Notes under the pieces: generated by a model
What the model saw: the letters and a program-made list of their open reading frames with translations, nothing else
Told to the model about the DNA's origin: nothing
Databases searched by the model: none
Made by a program: the position numbers and the translations under genes
In this document: in pieces, positions 20,242-31,472 of the stretch
Position numbering within the stretch: the first letter of the stretch is position 1
Layout of the letters: every line of letters begins with the position of its first letter
DNA from: Cerrena zonata
Taxonomy: Eukaryota; Basidiomycota; Agaricomycetes; Polyporales; Cerrenaceae
NCBI GenBank assembly: GCA_038087015.1
Contig: JASBNA010000028.1
Location: 62,001-126,000, forward strand
Reading direction: 5' to 3'
DNA: 64,000 bases

Positions 20242-23200
20242 ATGAGTGCAACTATTAAGTTAGAAAAAACTGACCGTAGGGATACCTTGGTCGATATTGA
20301 AAAGAAATATCAAAAGCTTTGGGCAGAAGAAAAACAATTCGAAATCAATGCTCCAACTATTGAAGAAGATCCTACTGATGATGCTGAAGAATTGAGAAGA
20401 AAACATCCAAAATACTTCAGTACTATGGCGTACCCATATATGAACGGTATCTTACATGCTGGACACTCTTTCACTTTATCTAAGGTTGAGTTTGCAACTG
20501 GTTTCGAAAGAATGGATGGTAAAAGAGCTTTATTCCCATTAGGTTTCCATTGTACTGGTATGCCAATTAAAGCTGCTGCTGATAAGATCAAAAGAGAAAT
20601 CGAAGAATTCGGTGAAGATTTCTCAGGAGCTCCTGCACCAGATGCCGAAGAAGAACCAGCTGCTCCAAAAGAAGCAGTTAAAAAGGATGATCCAACCAAA
20701 TTTGCTGCTAAGAAATCAAAAGTTGCTGCTAAACAGGGTAGAGGTAAGTACCAATTTGAAATTATGTTACAATTAGGTCTTGAAAAATCCGAAGTTGCCA
20801 AGTTTGCTGATCCAAATCACTGGCTTCAATACTTCCCACCTTTAACCCAAAAACACGTTACTGAATTTGGTGGTAGAGTTGATTGGAGACGTTCAATGGT
20901 TACTACCGATGCTAACCTCTATTATGATGCTTTTGTTAGATGGCAAATTACTAGACTTAGAGATTGTGGTAAAATCAAATTCGGTGAAAGATATACCATT
21001 TACTCTGAAAAAGATGGTCAAGCTTGTTTAGATCATGATAGACAATCTGGTGAAGGTGTTAACCCTCAAGAATACACTGGTATCAAAATCGAAATCACCT
21101 GAATTTGCTGATCAAGCTAAAGCTTATCTTGCTGAACAAAAATTCGATATAAGCAATAAAAAGATCTATTTGGTTGCTGCTACCTTAAGACCAGAAACTA
21201 TGTATGGTCAAACTTGTTGTTTTGTTTCTCCAAAAATCGATTATGGTATTTTTGATGCTGGTAACGGTGAATATTTTATCACCACTACCCGTGCTTTCAA
21301 AAATATGTCATACCAAAACATCACTCCAAAGAGAGGTGATTACTCTGCTGCTCTTGAAATCAATGGTGCTACTTTGATTGGTTCTAAGATTCACGCTCCA
21401 TTAGCTCACTTTAAGGAATTACGTGTTTCTACCTATGGAAACCATTTTAGCCAACAAAGGTACCGGTGTTGTTACCTGTGTTCCATCTGATTCTCCAGAT
21501 GATTACATTACTACCAAAGATTTAGCCAACAAGCCAGAATATTATAAGATTGAGAAAGACTGGGTTCAAACTGATATTATTTCCATCATTAAAACCGAAA
21601 AGTATGGCGACAAGTGTGCTGAACACTTAGTCAAAGAATTAAAAATTCAATCACCAAAAGATTCCGTTCAATTGGCTGCTGCTAAAGAAGCTGCTTACAA
21701 GGAAGGTTTCTACAATGGTGTTATGGCTTATGGTAAATACTCTGGTGAAAAAGTTGAAGTTGCCAAGGCTAAATGTAAGAATGACTTAATTGAATCAGGC
21801 GAAGCTTTTGTCTATAATGAACCAGAAGGTCAAGTTATTTCTAGATCCGGTGATGAATGTATCGTTTCTTTAGAAGATCAATGGTATATCGATTACGGTG
21901 AAGATGCTTGGAAATCACAAGCTTTTGAATGTTTAGAACTCATGCAAACTTTCTCGAAGGAAACCAGAAATGGGTTTGAAGGTGTCTTAGATTGGTTAAA
22001 GAACTGGGCCGTCACCAGAAACTTCGGTTTAGGTACCAGATTACCATGGGATGAAAAATATTTAGTTGAATCGTTATCTGATTCTACTATTTATATGGCC
22101 TATTATACTATCTCAAGATTTTTACATTCTGATTACTATGGCAAAGAAAAAGGTGTTTTTGACATTAAACCCGAACAAATGACTTATGATGTTTTTGACT
22201 ATATTTTCACTCGTCGTGAAAATATTGAAACTGATATCCCATTAGAACAATTAAAGGCTTTAAGAAGAGAATTTGAATACTTTTATCCATTAGATGCAAG
22301 AGTTTCTGGTAAAGATTTAATTCCAAACCATTTAACTTTCTTTATTTACAGTCATGTTGCTTTATTCCCAAAACAGTTTTGGCCAAGGGGTGTTAGAGCT
22401 AATGGTCATTTATTATTAAATAATGCTAAAATGTCTAAATCAACTGGTAACTTTTTAACTTTGGAACAAATTGTTAAGAAGTTTGGTGCTGATGCTTCCA
22501 GAATTGCTTTAGCTGATGCTGGTGACACTATTGAAGATGCTAATTTTGATGAAGCCAATGCCAATGCTGCTATTTTACGTTTAACTACTTTAAAAGAATG
22601 GTGTGAAGAGCAAGTTAAAAACCAAGATTCATTAAGAGAAGGTGAATATGCTTCATTCTTTGACGAAGCTTTTGAAAATGAAATGAATGATTTGATTGAA
22701 AAGACTTATGAACAATACCGCCTTACTAATTATAAATCAGCATTGAAATCTGGTTTATTTGATTTCCAAACTTCCAGAGATTATTATAGAGATTCTCTTG
22801 CTTCAACCATTGGTATGCATAAAGATTTGGTATTCAAATATATTGAATATCAATCTTTATTATTAGCTCCCATTGCTTCCCATTTTGCTGAATACCTTTA
22901 TAGAGATGTTTTAGGTAAAAAAGATTCAGTTCAAAATGCTAGATTCCCAAGTGCCAGTAAACCAGTTTCTCAATCATTAATTGATTCTTTAGATTACGTT
23001 AGACAATTAGCTAGAGCCATTCGTGAAACTGAAATTAATGCTTTGAAAGCTAAAAAGGGTAAAGCTGATATCACCTCCGATAAACCAACTAAACTTACCA
23101 TTTTAGTTTCTACCTCATTCCCAGAATGGCAAGATAATTATATCGATATCGTTAGAGACTTATTTGAAAAACAATCCTTGAATGATAACAAACTCATTAA

Positions 23201-23525
23201 AGAAAAAGTCGGTAAAGATATGAAACGTGCCATGCCTTTCATTTCCTTATTAAAGGCAAGATTAACTAAAGAAGACCCTGCTGTTGTCTTCAATAGAAAA
23301 TTAACTTTTGATGAAGTCTCCGTTGTCAAGAGTGTTTTGAAAAACATTGAGAAATCTTCTACCACCGTCGAGTTCAAAGAAATCGAAATCATTGCTTTTC
23401 CTCACGGTGCTACCACCGGTAAAAACATTCTTACCGGTGACGATGTTGAAATCACAATCAAGGGTAAGGTCATTGATAACGCTATCCCAGGTGAACCAGG
23501 TATCTTGATCAAAAACATTGATTAA
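20242..23525 (+). CDS. CDC60: Cytosolic leucyl-tRNA synthetase, two frame breaks
   Basis: The cytosolic LeuRS charges tRNA-Leu; in CTG-clade yeasts it also mischarges a small share of the CUG-decoding serine tRNA. The class I HIGH-type motif is HAGH near residue 72, the KMSKS motif is at 22428-22442, and the CP1 editing insertion lies between ([26 protein letters not shown]). The C-terminal anticodon-binding and extension domains are complete and end at 23525. The frame breaks twice. Near 21092-21099 the frame stops at 21102, and removing one base restores [13 protein letters not shown]. Near 21424-21428 removing one T restores ELRVLPMETI. Both are one-base insertions by comparison with the family. 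The gene is essential, so errors in the sequence are likelier than real loss. I saw no in-frame CTG codon. Confidence 0.9.
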
Positions 23526-24391
23526 GTCCTAGTCGTATCGCTCTCTTGACCTTGTTTTTACTCTACTCTACGTCATTTCCTTAAATTTCCTTCTGTTAAT
23601 AGTCAACTAATCCTGTCTAGCCCGTACCTGTAACTTTTACCGTCTTGTAGAGACTTGTTCAAGTAGTACTTCAAGTAGTACTTGGAAGTAATACTTTAAT
23701 GGTTGTAAATTACACAGTCGCAAAATTCACCAAATGGAGCAAAAAAAAAAAATCACCAAAAAAATTCATCTGAAGATTTATTAATTAAATCGCACGCTTC
23801 AGTGGTTTTTTACTCGCCGATATAATATTATTAACTCTTTATCTCTTATTTAGATAATATTTTTGAATCATTTTCCATCTTCCAGTGCTCAGGTTGTCTA
23901 TTTGAAAGAGTCTGCTTCATCTCTTGATTATTTGACACTTGGTTATCTTTACTTGGTTCATTCTTTCTCTTTGGTTTAGTTGTTTTTGTTGTTTTTTGTT
24001 TTGTTTGTTTGTTTGTTTCGGTTTGGTGATTCGTCAGGCCAAAGCTATAAGATCGAAAGAAAATAGAAAGAAATAGTAAGTTACTTCGAACGTCTGGGTT
24101 ATATTTGAATGGATCTGCTGTTCTGATTGGAAAAAAAACGTTATTTCCCAAATCAAGGTTGTTATTTATAAGAGAACCCCCCTTATTTCTATTTTTTGTT
24201 TCTTTGGTTCTCCCATTATCGCTTTTGCTTTCAGCTAATCCATCTGTCTTCTATCTAGTTCTAGGACTTTGCTAGCTCCTCCTTTTCACTAGCTTATTCT
24301 TTTTGCATACACTTTTAGTCAAGACTAAGTCTAATACAAAAAAAAAAAAAAGAAAAAAAAACATATTATAAAAAAGACAAAATAAGTCAAA
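23526..24391. other. Gene-free interval between CDC60 and CDC4
   Basis: About 870 bp holding the CDC60 3' end and a long pyrimidine-rich CDC4 leader. A direct repeat of TTCAAGTAGTACTT occurs near 23657-23684. A TTTG-rich simple-sequence stretch lies near 23985-24020. A minus-strand open frame at 23846-24151 is low-complexity Lys/Thr/Gln and I do not support it as a gene. Confidence 0.55.
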
Positions 24392-26929
24392 ATGAGTTCA
24401 AATAACTTACCCGCTACTTTTCCTTTGCAAGGGATACCCGCTACTTATGACTGCAGGATGGTAAATGGCTCGAGTAAACTCTCGGACTCGTGGCTCCATA
24501 ATGAATATCAAAAACTTTCGCTCATATCACCAGATAATAGAAATTCCGTTCGGGAAAGCAGAAAAAGAATAAGAAATGTTGGTGATCGGGAAGTCGGTGA
24601 CGATATCATCTTGGGGGATCGTGATAGTACTGAGTCTTGTGATGATATGATTATTTCCGATACTGATACTAATAGTCAAGTTTCTGGATTTGGTAACGGC
24701 TCTGGAAGTGTTTCAAATTCCGGTCTTAATTTGGCAACTATGGGTGCTCCAACCCCTTTATCTAATTCTTTTGCTATTAGAGAAAATAGCTTGATTCACC
24801 CTCCTAAAAGAAGGTTGACAAGCGTAGTTTCAGCAAACTCCGGTGGTTCATTCCCAGTGGCTGAAGTGTCTCAAACTACAGTCAATGTCAATAATCATAA
24901 TGAAAATCCTCATCTTTATAGTAATACCGCCACGAATACTTCTACCTCAAGAAGGGCTAGACAAGTCTCATCAGCTAATCAAGACCAACATATCTCTGTT
25001 CATCCCCGTACCCCTAATGCCCTTGATTCCCCTACCAATACCCCAGTGTCTGATATTGATGAACAACCGCAACAATTGCCCTTGCCTTCTCCAAGCGCTT
25101 CTCCAGTGCAAAGTGGTCAAGATAAACCTGCAGTTTTCGATCCAATAGAGAATGCACTTTCTAATACCCCAACTACTCAACTGGAATTACTTGATTTAAT
25201 CGTTAATTTATCCGGTTTTCTTCATGAAAGTAATAAAAATAATTTGATTTTCCAATTATTACAGGGTGCTAATAGATCATCTTTGAGTTCTTTTAATGGT
25301 ATCATCCACGATAGTTTGAAACGTGATTTGATTAGTAATTTACCTTTGGAAATTTCCTACAATATTTTATCTTTACTTGATTGTAAATCATTATTATCAG
25401 CTTCTTTGGTTTGTACAAATTGGAATAAAATTATAGATAATGCTGATATTTGGACTCAATTAATTAAAAAGGATAAACTTTTAAATGATGATGATGCAAT
25501 TGATGAAGAATTAGCAAACCCTAGAAAACTCATCAATGAATGGGCAGCTGATCCAAATTACCATTTAAAAAATATGAATATTGCTCAATTTCTTTATAAG
25601 AAAAGAAGTATCATATTACGAAGATGGATGACCCCTTGGTATCAACCAAAAAGAATCAGTGTACCAAGTCAAGGCAGTAATGTTGTTACCTGTTTACAGC
25701 ATGATGATGAAAAAATTATCACTGGTATTGATGATAAATTAATCAACATCTACAGCACTAAAACTGGGGAATTGTTAAAAGTTTTGAAAGGTCATGAAGG
25801 TGGTGTTTGGGCCCTTAAATATACAGGTAACACTTTGGTTAGTGGTTCGACCGATCGTTCAGTTCGTGTTTGGAATATCAAAACTGGTAAATGTACCCAT
25901 GTTTTCCGTGGCCATACATCAACTGTTAGATGTCTCGATATTTTACATCCAGTTAAGATTGGCAAAAATGATAAAGGTGAAGATATAATTTTCCCAGAGG
26001 TTCCATTATTGGTTACAGGTTCTAGAGATCATAATTTACATGTTTGGAAGTTACCCTTGGATAATGAAAACGATCCTGATCTGTACAAATTGCAACAAGT
26101 TTATGATAGCACAGAAACTACTAATAATCCTTATCTTGTTGCTGTTCTCACTGGACATTCTCAGTCTGTCAGATCTGTCACTGGTTATGGAAATATCATT
26201 GTTTCTGGGTCATATGATACCACCGTTCGGGTTTGGGATTTACTTGAGGAAAATAAATGTAAATTCATTTTGGAAGGTCATAGCGATAGAATATATTCAA
26301 CTGCCTTAAATTTCCAGACAAAAAGATGTTACTCAGGATCAATGGATTCTTCCATTAATGTTTGGGATATCGAAAAAGGTGAATTACTTTATTCATTAGA
26401 AGGACACAGCTCGCTAGTTGGATTATTAGAACTTTCCGAAGATTATCTCGTTTCTGCAGCTGCAGATTCAACTTTGAGAGTGTGGGATCCTCAATCTCCC
26501 GAAAACTTTAGTAAATTGAAAGGTCACAGTAATGCAATTACATGCTTTCAACATGATAGTCTTCGTGTTGTTAGTGGTAGTGAACGTATGTTAAAATTAT
26601 GGAATATTGAAACTGGTCAATTTGTACGTGATTTATTGGCCGATATTACTGGAGGTATTTGGCAAGTAAGATTTGATGTTAATAGATGTGTTGCAGCAGT
26701 TCAAAGAACTAGGGGCGAAGCTGAAGAAACCTTTATTGAAATTTTGGACTTCAGTGTACCACCTTCCAGAGAGTCTTCCAAAGATGGCAGGAAAATTGAT
26801 GTTATAGAATTATTACCTTATGATGGTGATAGTATGGAAGAAGAAGGACAAACGACACCAATCCAATCTACTGTCAATGCTGATGAATCGGCCAATATGG
26901 ATGAATCTATTGACCATATTTCCAGTTAA
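24392..26929 (+). CDS. CDC4: SCF F-box/WD40 substrate receptor Cdc4
   Basis: An 845-residue F-box protein that brings phosphorylated substrates such as Cdk inhibitors to the SCF ubiquitin ligase. The N-terminal 240 residues are low-complexity Ser/Thr/Asn and hold a basic patch. A dimerisation-type helix (LELLDLIVNLSGFL, its second residue encoded by CTG) precedes the F-box (about residues 311-360: LPLEISYNILSLLD, SLVCTNWNKI). WD40 repeats fill about 425-790, with repeated GHxxxV and SGSxDxTxRVWD motifs. The frame is intact. S. cerevisiae Cdc4 is 779 residues; the extra length is mainly in the N-terminus. WD40 spacing, F-box and the helix before it separate Cdc4 from Met30. Confidence 0.93.
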   Translation: MSSNNLPATFPLQGIPATYDCRMVNGSSKLSDSWLHNEYQKLSLISPDNRNSVRESRKRIRNVGDREVGDDIILGDRDSTESCDDMIISDTDTNSQVSGFGNGSGSVSNSGLNLATMGAPTPLSNSFAIRENSLIHPPKRRLTSVVSANSGGSFPVAEVSQTTVNVNNHNENPHLYSNTATNTSTSRRARQVSSANQDQHISVHPRTPNALDSPTNTPVSDIDEQPQQLPLPSPSASPVQSGQDKPAVFDPIENALSNTPTTQLELLDLIVNLSGFLHESNKNNLIFQLLQGANRSSLSSFNGIIHDSLKRDLISNLPLEISYNILSLLDCKSLLSASLVCTNWNKIIDNADIWTQLIKKDKLLNDDDAIDEELANPRKLINEWAADPNYHLKNMNIAQFLYKKRSIILRRWMTPWYQPKRISVPSQGSNVVTCLQHDDEKIITGIDDKLINIYSTKTGELLKVLKGHEGGVWALKYTGNTLVSGSTDRSVRVWNIKTGKCTHVFRGHTSTVRCLDILHPVKIGKNDKGEDIIFPEVPLLVTGSRDHNLHVWKLPLDNENDPDLYKLQQVYDSTETTNNPYLVAVLTGHSQSVRSVTGYGNIIVSGSYDTTVRVWDLLEENKCKFILEGHSDRIYSTALNFQTKRCYSGSMDSSINVWDIEKGELLYSLEGHSSLVGLLELSEDYLVSAAADSTLRVWDPQSPENFSKLKGHSNAITCFQHDSLRVVSGSERMLKLWNIETGQFVRDLLADITGGIWQVRFDVNRCVAAVQRTRGEAEETFIEILDFSVPPSRESSKDGRKIDVIELLPYDGDSMEEEGQTTPIQSTVNADESANMDESIDHISS

Positions 26930-27098
26930 CGTACTCCTTAGCATACATAAGTTTCCGTTTTTTCTTCTTTCAAAATTATTTATTTTCCATTCATGATATA
27001 CGTTTTTCGAGTGTTTTTTATCTTTTATTTTCTACGCTTTAATTCTTGATTTTAATTTTTATCTTAGATAATGCTACGTTATAATGACACGTTAGATA

Positions 27099-27117
27099 AT
27101 ATATATATATATATATT
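27099..27117 (+). repeat. AT dinucleotide microsatellite
   Basis: A run of alternating A and T lies in the convergent intergenic region between CDC4 and PML39. It is probably 3' UTR sequence; its exact length may be polymorphic or miscalled. Confidence 0.8.
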
Positions 27118-27223
27118 ATGTAGGTACCACGAAGGTAACCAGTTCTAATTTACAATAAAATACACAGGTTGGGCTAGATTTGGAAAGCTTACTCATCTAT
27201 GAGATATAACTTTCTTAGTTTGT

Positions 27224-28687
27224 TTAATCTATCGAGACCTTCATTAACATCGAAGCTTCGTTTCGATTTGAAATCGTTGACGTTTCATCAATCTCAATAC
27301 TCATGTCAGCATCATAGTCAAATTCACCATTATTACCAATGTAGCGTTCGCTTGATACTATCATATTTATGAAATAATCTCTAAAGCTTTCAGTACCGTA
27401 ACTTTGAATGTTACAACACCAACTTTTATGGTCTTTTATGAGGTCAAAGTCATCATTTTCAATAGATTCATCAGAATCCATAAGAGGAATTTCTGGGGGA
27501 AACTTGCATGGAGTTAAAATTTTGGAAGAGCTTAAATAGATATTCGTACTTGGAGAAACACCGTAAAAATCGTGCTTATCTATTGGGGTATGATTAGTTG
27601 AATCCAAAAACACTCTTTGATTGCATTTTGAACAGATTAATAATAAGACTAGTTTTTTATCGAAACTTTGGATATTGAGGTCCCAACCAAACATTGCTAG
27701 AAGATATAGCCATTTTGGAGTTAAATTCAAGATTTCCGAGAAGTTTTCTTTGACATCACCAAAGTAACGGTTCAAGATCCATAAATTTGTAATTTTCGTA
27801 AATTTATCAAAAAGAGGTGAATTGACGTCGTTGTTATTGTTGTCACTTAATTTCGAAAGGAAGAGTGCATTATCTAATAAAACTTGATTATTATCAATCA
27901 AGTTCATCAAGTTTTTACAATAGTCATTAATCAAGATTTCATCGGTTGATTTGAGATGCGGCCTTAAATAATATACTCCTTCGATTGGAGTTTCGAAATT
28001 TATCCATGCACAATTTGAATCATGACCCGATTTAACAATCTGATCTAAATATTGATACTTCAAAGCATTATTTAACTCATTATAGTCCTCCAAGTCAAAT
28101 TCAAATGGACTTCCCAGAATTTGACCCAAGTTATTGAATTTAAGCATAATCTGCTGATTGCATGATGTACATATGAGATGATTCTTCGTATTGTTATTAA
28201 TTGATATTGAAATGCATTTCCACCCATTCTGAGCGCATTTCAACTCATTTAAGTCGTTCGGACTCTTGTGATCAACCACTTCAGTCAGGGAAGTATAAGG
28301 AATATTCCAATTTAAGGCAGTAAAGGTGCTCAATCTTTCAAGAAGATAATCACGATTATACGGATCAAATACCGTCATTCTCAGCTTAATCTTATCAAGA
28401 GATTGAGTTTGTCTTTTAGCCCGATGGTAAGCAAAATGATGCTTATTCTTAATTTGACGGAAGAATTGTATATCCGGATGCTTTGAGTACTTTTCAGATG
28501 CTAATATATCATTTGACGTATTACCTTCACCTAAGTCCTTATTTAGATGTTTGGAGCGACGAAGTTTGGTAGGAGTAGACTGGAACGTATCATCGAGGTC
28601 ACACGAGGTATTCCCGTTATTGTCAAATAAGTTAAGACAAGTCTTCAATAGCTGTGGAGTCCCAGCCGATATCTCTTTGAAGTCCAT
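27224..28687 (-). CDS. PML39: C3HC zinc finger protein, Pml39/NIPA-like
   Basis: A 487-residue protein with a C3HC finger of the Rsm1/NIPA family. The finger is near residues 140-230: a GWKC core, then LICTSCNQQIML, and a terminal HDSNCAW. A second zinc-ribbon-like pair (LLLICSKCNQRVFL) lies near residue 350, as in family members. In S. cerevisiae, Pml39 is a nuclear pore basket-associated protein that retains unspliced mRNA. The remainder is Asn/Asp-rich and weakly conserved, so the name rests on domain order rather than overall identity. The start is the ATG at 28687. Confidence 0.75.
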   Translation of the reverse strand: MDFKEISAGTPQLLKTCLNLFDNNGNTSCDLDDTFQSTPTKLRRSKHLNKDLGEGNTSNDILASEKYSKHPDIQFFRQIKNKHHFAYHRAKRQTQSLDKIKLRMTVFDPYNRDYLLERLSTFTALNWNIPYTSLTEVVDHKSPNDLNELKCAQNGWKCISISINNNTKNHLICTSCNQQIMLKFNNLGQILGSPFEFDLEDYNELNNALKYQYLDQIVKSGHDSNCAWINFETPIEGVYYLRPHLKSTDEILINDYCKNLMNLIDNNQVLLDNALFLSKLSDNNNNDVNSPLFDKFTKITNLWILNRYFGDVKENFSEILNLTPKWLYLLAMFGWDLNIQSFDKKLVLLLICSKCNQRVFLDSTNHTPIDKHDFYGVSPSTNIYLSSSKILTPCKFPPEIPLMDSDESIENDDFDLIKDHKSWCCNIQSYGTESFRDYFINMIVSSERYIGNNGEFDYDADMSIEIDETSTISNRNEASMLMKVSID

Positions 28688-28941
28688 ATGAAGTATTTAT
28701 ATCAGTATTCCAAGTGTGGAAGTATGCTACTCTAAATAGAGAAGAAAAGAAACAAAAAACAATCACAAAGGAACAGCCTAATATCACTGTGTATCCCTTA
28801 CCTGATAACCTTTTAAATGGGCCAATAAGCAGCTCAAACGACTATATCCACAGTATTCCTTCAGTGTGGATTGAAATTTGGCAAGAACTGATGAAGTCTC
28901 ACTGAAAAAACGGTCAAAATTACACAAATATTAATAATAAG

Positions 28942-28949
28942 TCACGTGA
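28942..28949 (+). promoter_or_regulatory. Palindromic E-box TCACGTGA between PML39 and SEC65
   Basis: A perfect TCACGTGA lies about 255 bp upstream of PML39 and 627 bp from SEC65. It is a candidate Cbf1-type site; which gene it serves is unclear. Confidence 0.45.
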
Positions 28950-29429
28950 TACGTGCTAATTCACCGAGTTTCTAAACAACTGGCTAAATACTAAATACCT
29001 AGGTGTATAACAGGGCGTATAATAGGAAGTAGGTGATTTCGGGGCTGGAGTGGCTTGCTTGAAAAGGGTTAGATGCAGCTGTCTGGCTTGAATAACCAAA
29101 TGAAATGCAAGTAAAGGCGAAATATGGCTGCAAAAGAGTAGGACTCCCACAACCTTCATTCAGATCCGTGCTTTTTTGTCCATTTGAAGATTTTATGATT
29201 ACCATATACTCTAGACTGATTTACAATCGAATGTAGCTTAGAGACCCTGAGTTTTTGTTGAATTTAGGTAAAATTCAAACAATAATAATAAAAATCCCCA
29301 TGTCTCACATTCCATACGAACCATTAACTACACCTTGGCATCTCCTTATCAACTCTAGAAACTCTATCTCTCGATTAGAGTCCCTATTGATACGGGTGGT
29401 TGCAAAACGCTTGCTGGCCCGTCCTTTTG

Positions 29430-29437
29430 CACGTGAC
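29430..29437 (+). promoter_or_regulatory. E-box CACGTGAC upstream of SEC65
   Basis: CACGTGAC lies about 140 bp before the SEC65 start, at the usual distance for an upstream activating site. The core CACGTG matches the Cbf1/bHLH consensus. Confidence 0.45.
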
Positions 29438-29575
29438 GAGTAAGGATGTACGGATGTAAAACATAATTGACTATCGCACGCCAGTTTTTTTTTTCGATCT
29501 TTTGACTACGTCCATAACTAAAGACAAGAGTTGAAGATAGAACTTAAGGTATAAGAGATACGGCTATAGAGCAAG

Positions 29576-30406
29576 ATGTCAAGAAGACCAGTGTTGGAAG
29601 ATGTCGGTGATGATGATATCGACAATATGGATATGGATATTGCTGAGTTTGATCCAAGCTTGAGGACTCCGATTGCACCAGCAAGAGCAGCACCAACGAT
29701 CACCAGATCACAAGATCTGGAACCCCAAGAACCATCGATGTTCCCAAATTTGGCGGATCTTGCACAAATGGGGGGTCAACAAGGAATAGCCCCATCAAAA
29801 GGGAATGATATATTGAAATCAGATAAGTTTACTGATGAAGAACGAGAGCAAATTAGTAAATTTCAAATAATTTACCCGTGTTATTTTGATAAGAACAGAT
29901 CTCATAAGGAAGGAAGAAGGGTTTCTGTTGACAAGGCAGTTGAAAATCCTTTAGCTTACACTATATCGAATGCTTGTAGGAAACTACAAATACCAGTTTT
30001 ACTCGAACTCGATAAGAATCATCCTCAAGATTTTGGTAATCCAGGAAGAGTTCGAGTTTTGGTGAAAGAAGATGGTAGTCCTCAAGGAGAGTTTAAAAAC
30101 AAAAGAAGTTTATTTAATGCTATAGCTGATTATTTGAAAAGTAATCCAACTACATTGCAAACAATTGATCCTAAAGGTAGTATGCCATGTCCAAGCGAAT
30201 ATGAACAAGACTTCACTCCTGAAGAGATTCCAAGGGTTAAAGGTTTCAAGATGAATACTATTGTACCAATTCATTCTAATTTGACGATGAAACATCCAAT
30301 GACTAAAAGTATATACGATCAAAAGGCCCCAGCCCAACCAATAGCTGGTGAAAATACTCCAAAAGCTCCTAAACAAAAGAAAAAAATCATGAAAATTAGG
30401 GGTTAA
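29576..30406 (+). CDS. SEC65: Signal recognition particle subunit Sec65 (SRP19)
   Basis: A 276-residue protein carrying the SRP19 fold at about residues 88-190. The recognisable landmarks are [38 protein letters not shown] and [14 protein letters not shown]19 binds helices 6 and 8 of SRP RNA and is needed for SRP54 loading and co-translational ER targeting. The N-terminal acidic extension and basic C-terminus ([12 protein letters not shown]) are typical of yeast Sec65, which has 273 residues. It converges on URA5 with an 83-bp gap. Confidence 0.93.
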   Translation: MSRRPVLEDVGDDDIDNMDMDIAEFDPSLRTPIAPARAAPTITRSQDLEPQEPSMFPNLADLAQMGGQQGIAPSKGNDILKSDKFTDEEREQISKFQIIYPCYFDKNRSHKEGRRVSVDKAVENPLAYTISNACRKLQIPVLLELDKNHPQDFGNPGRVRVLVKEDGSPQGEFKNKRSLFNAIADYLKSNPTTLQTIDPKGSMPCPSEYEQDFTPEEIPRVKGFKMNTIVPIHSNLTMKHPMTKSIYDQKAPAQPIAGENTPKAPKQKKKIMKIRG

Positions 30407-30489
30407 TAATTATACCTTCACTTCTTTTCTAATGTACTTTAATGCATTATTTTATAATTGAATTTATTATATATTGTAAATATACATAC

Positions 30490-31239
<750 letters not shown>

Positions 31240-31334
31240 TCAAGAAGAGAAAGAAAGAAGGAAGGAGAAGGAAGAAAAGAAAGACTCAAATGGAATTTTT
31301 CACTATATGGTTATCAAAAAATTTGATTTATGGC

Positions 31335-31341
31335 CGATGAG
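31335..31341 (+). promoter_or_regulatory. PAC-box core CGATGAG upstream of RRN9
   Basis: CGATGAG lies about 130 bp before RRN9 and 180 bp upstream of URA5. PAC stands for polymerase A and C, and RRN9 encodes a Pol I factor, so the context fits. It rests on a short motif only. Confidence 0.45.
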
Positions 31342-31472
31342 AGAAAAAAAAAAATCCTGACAAAGACTGAAAAATACCTGTATATAGCCAAAACCTATAA
31401 GCGGAATCAATACAAACTTTCAAACAAGAACCCTTAAATACAACTACACAACGAATTAAGGATTTGCTGCTG

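Larger units (their letters stand above)
28688..29575. other. Gene-poor divergent interval between PML39 and SEC65
   Basis: About 890 bp. A protein-like open frame without ATG lies at 28681-28905 on plus (see findings). TCACGTGA at 28942-28949 and CACGTGAC at 29430-29437 are E-boxes. Other short frames are not supported. It serves as the promoter for both genes. Confidence 0.55.

Noticed and set aside
20242..23525. Introns as the explanation for the CDC60 and PRP24 breaks
   Set aside because: The frames overlap or abut with no sequence to remove; family alignment is continuous apart from one base, and no GT-AG pair with a branch point fits.
23846..24151. 101-codon minus-strand frame upstream of CDC4
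   Set aside because: Composition is Lys/Thr/Gln simple sequence from a TTTG-rich stretch; it lies in the CDC4 leader and has no recognisable domain.
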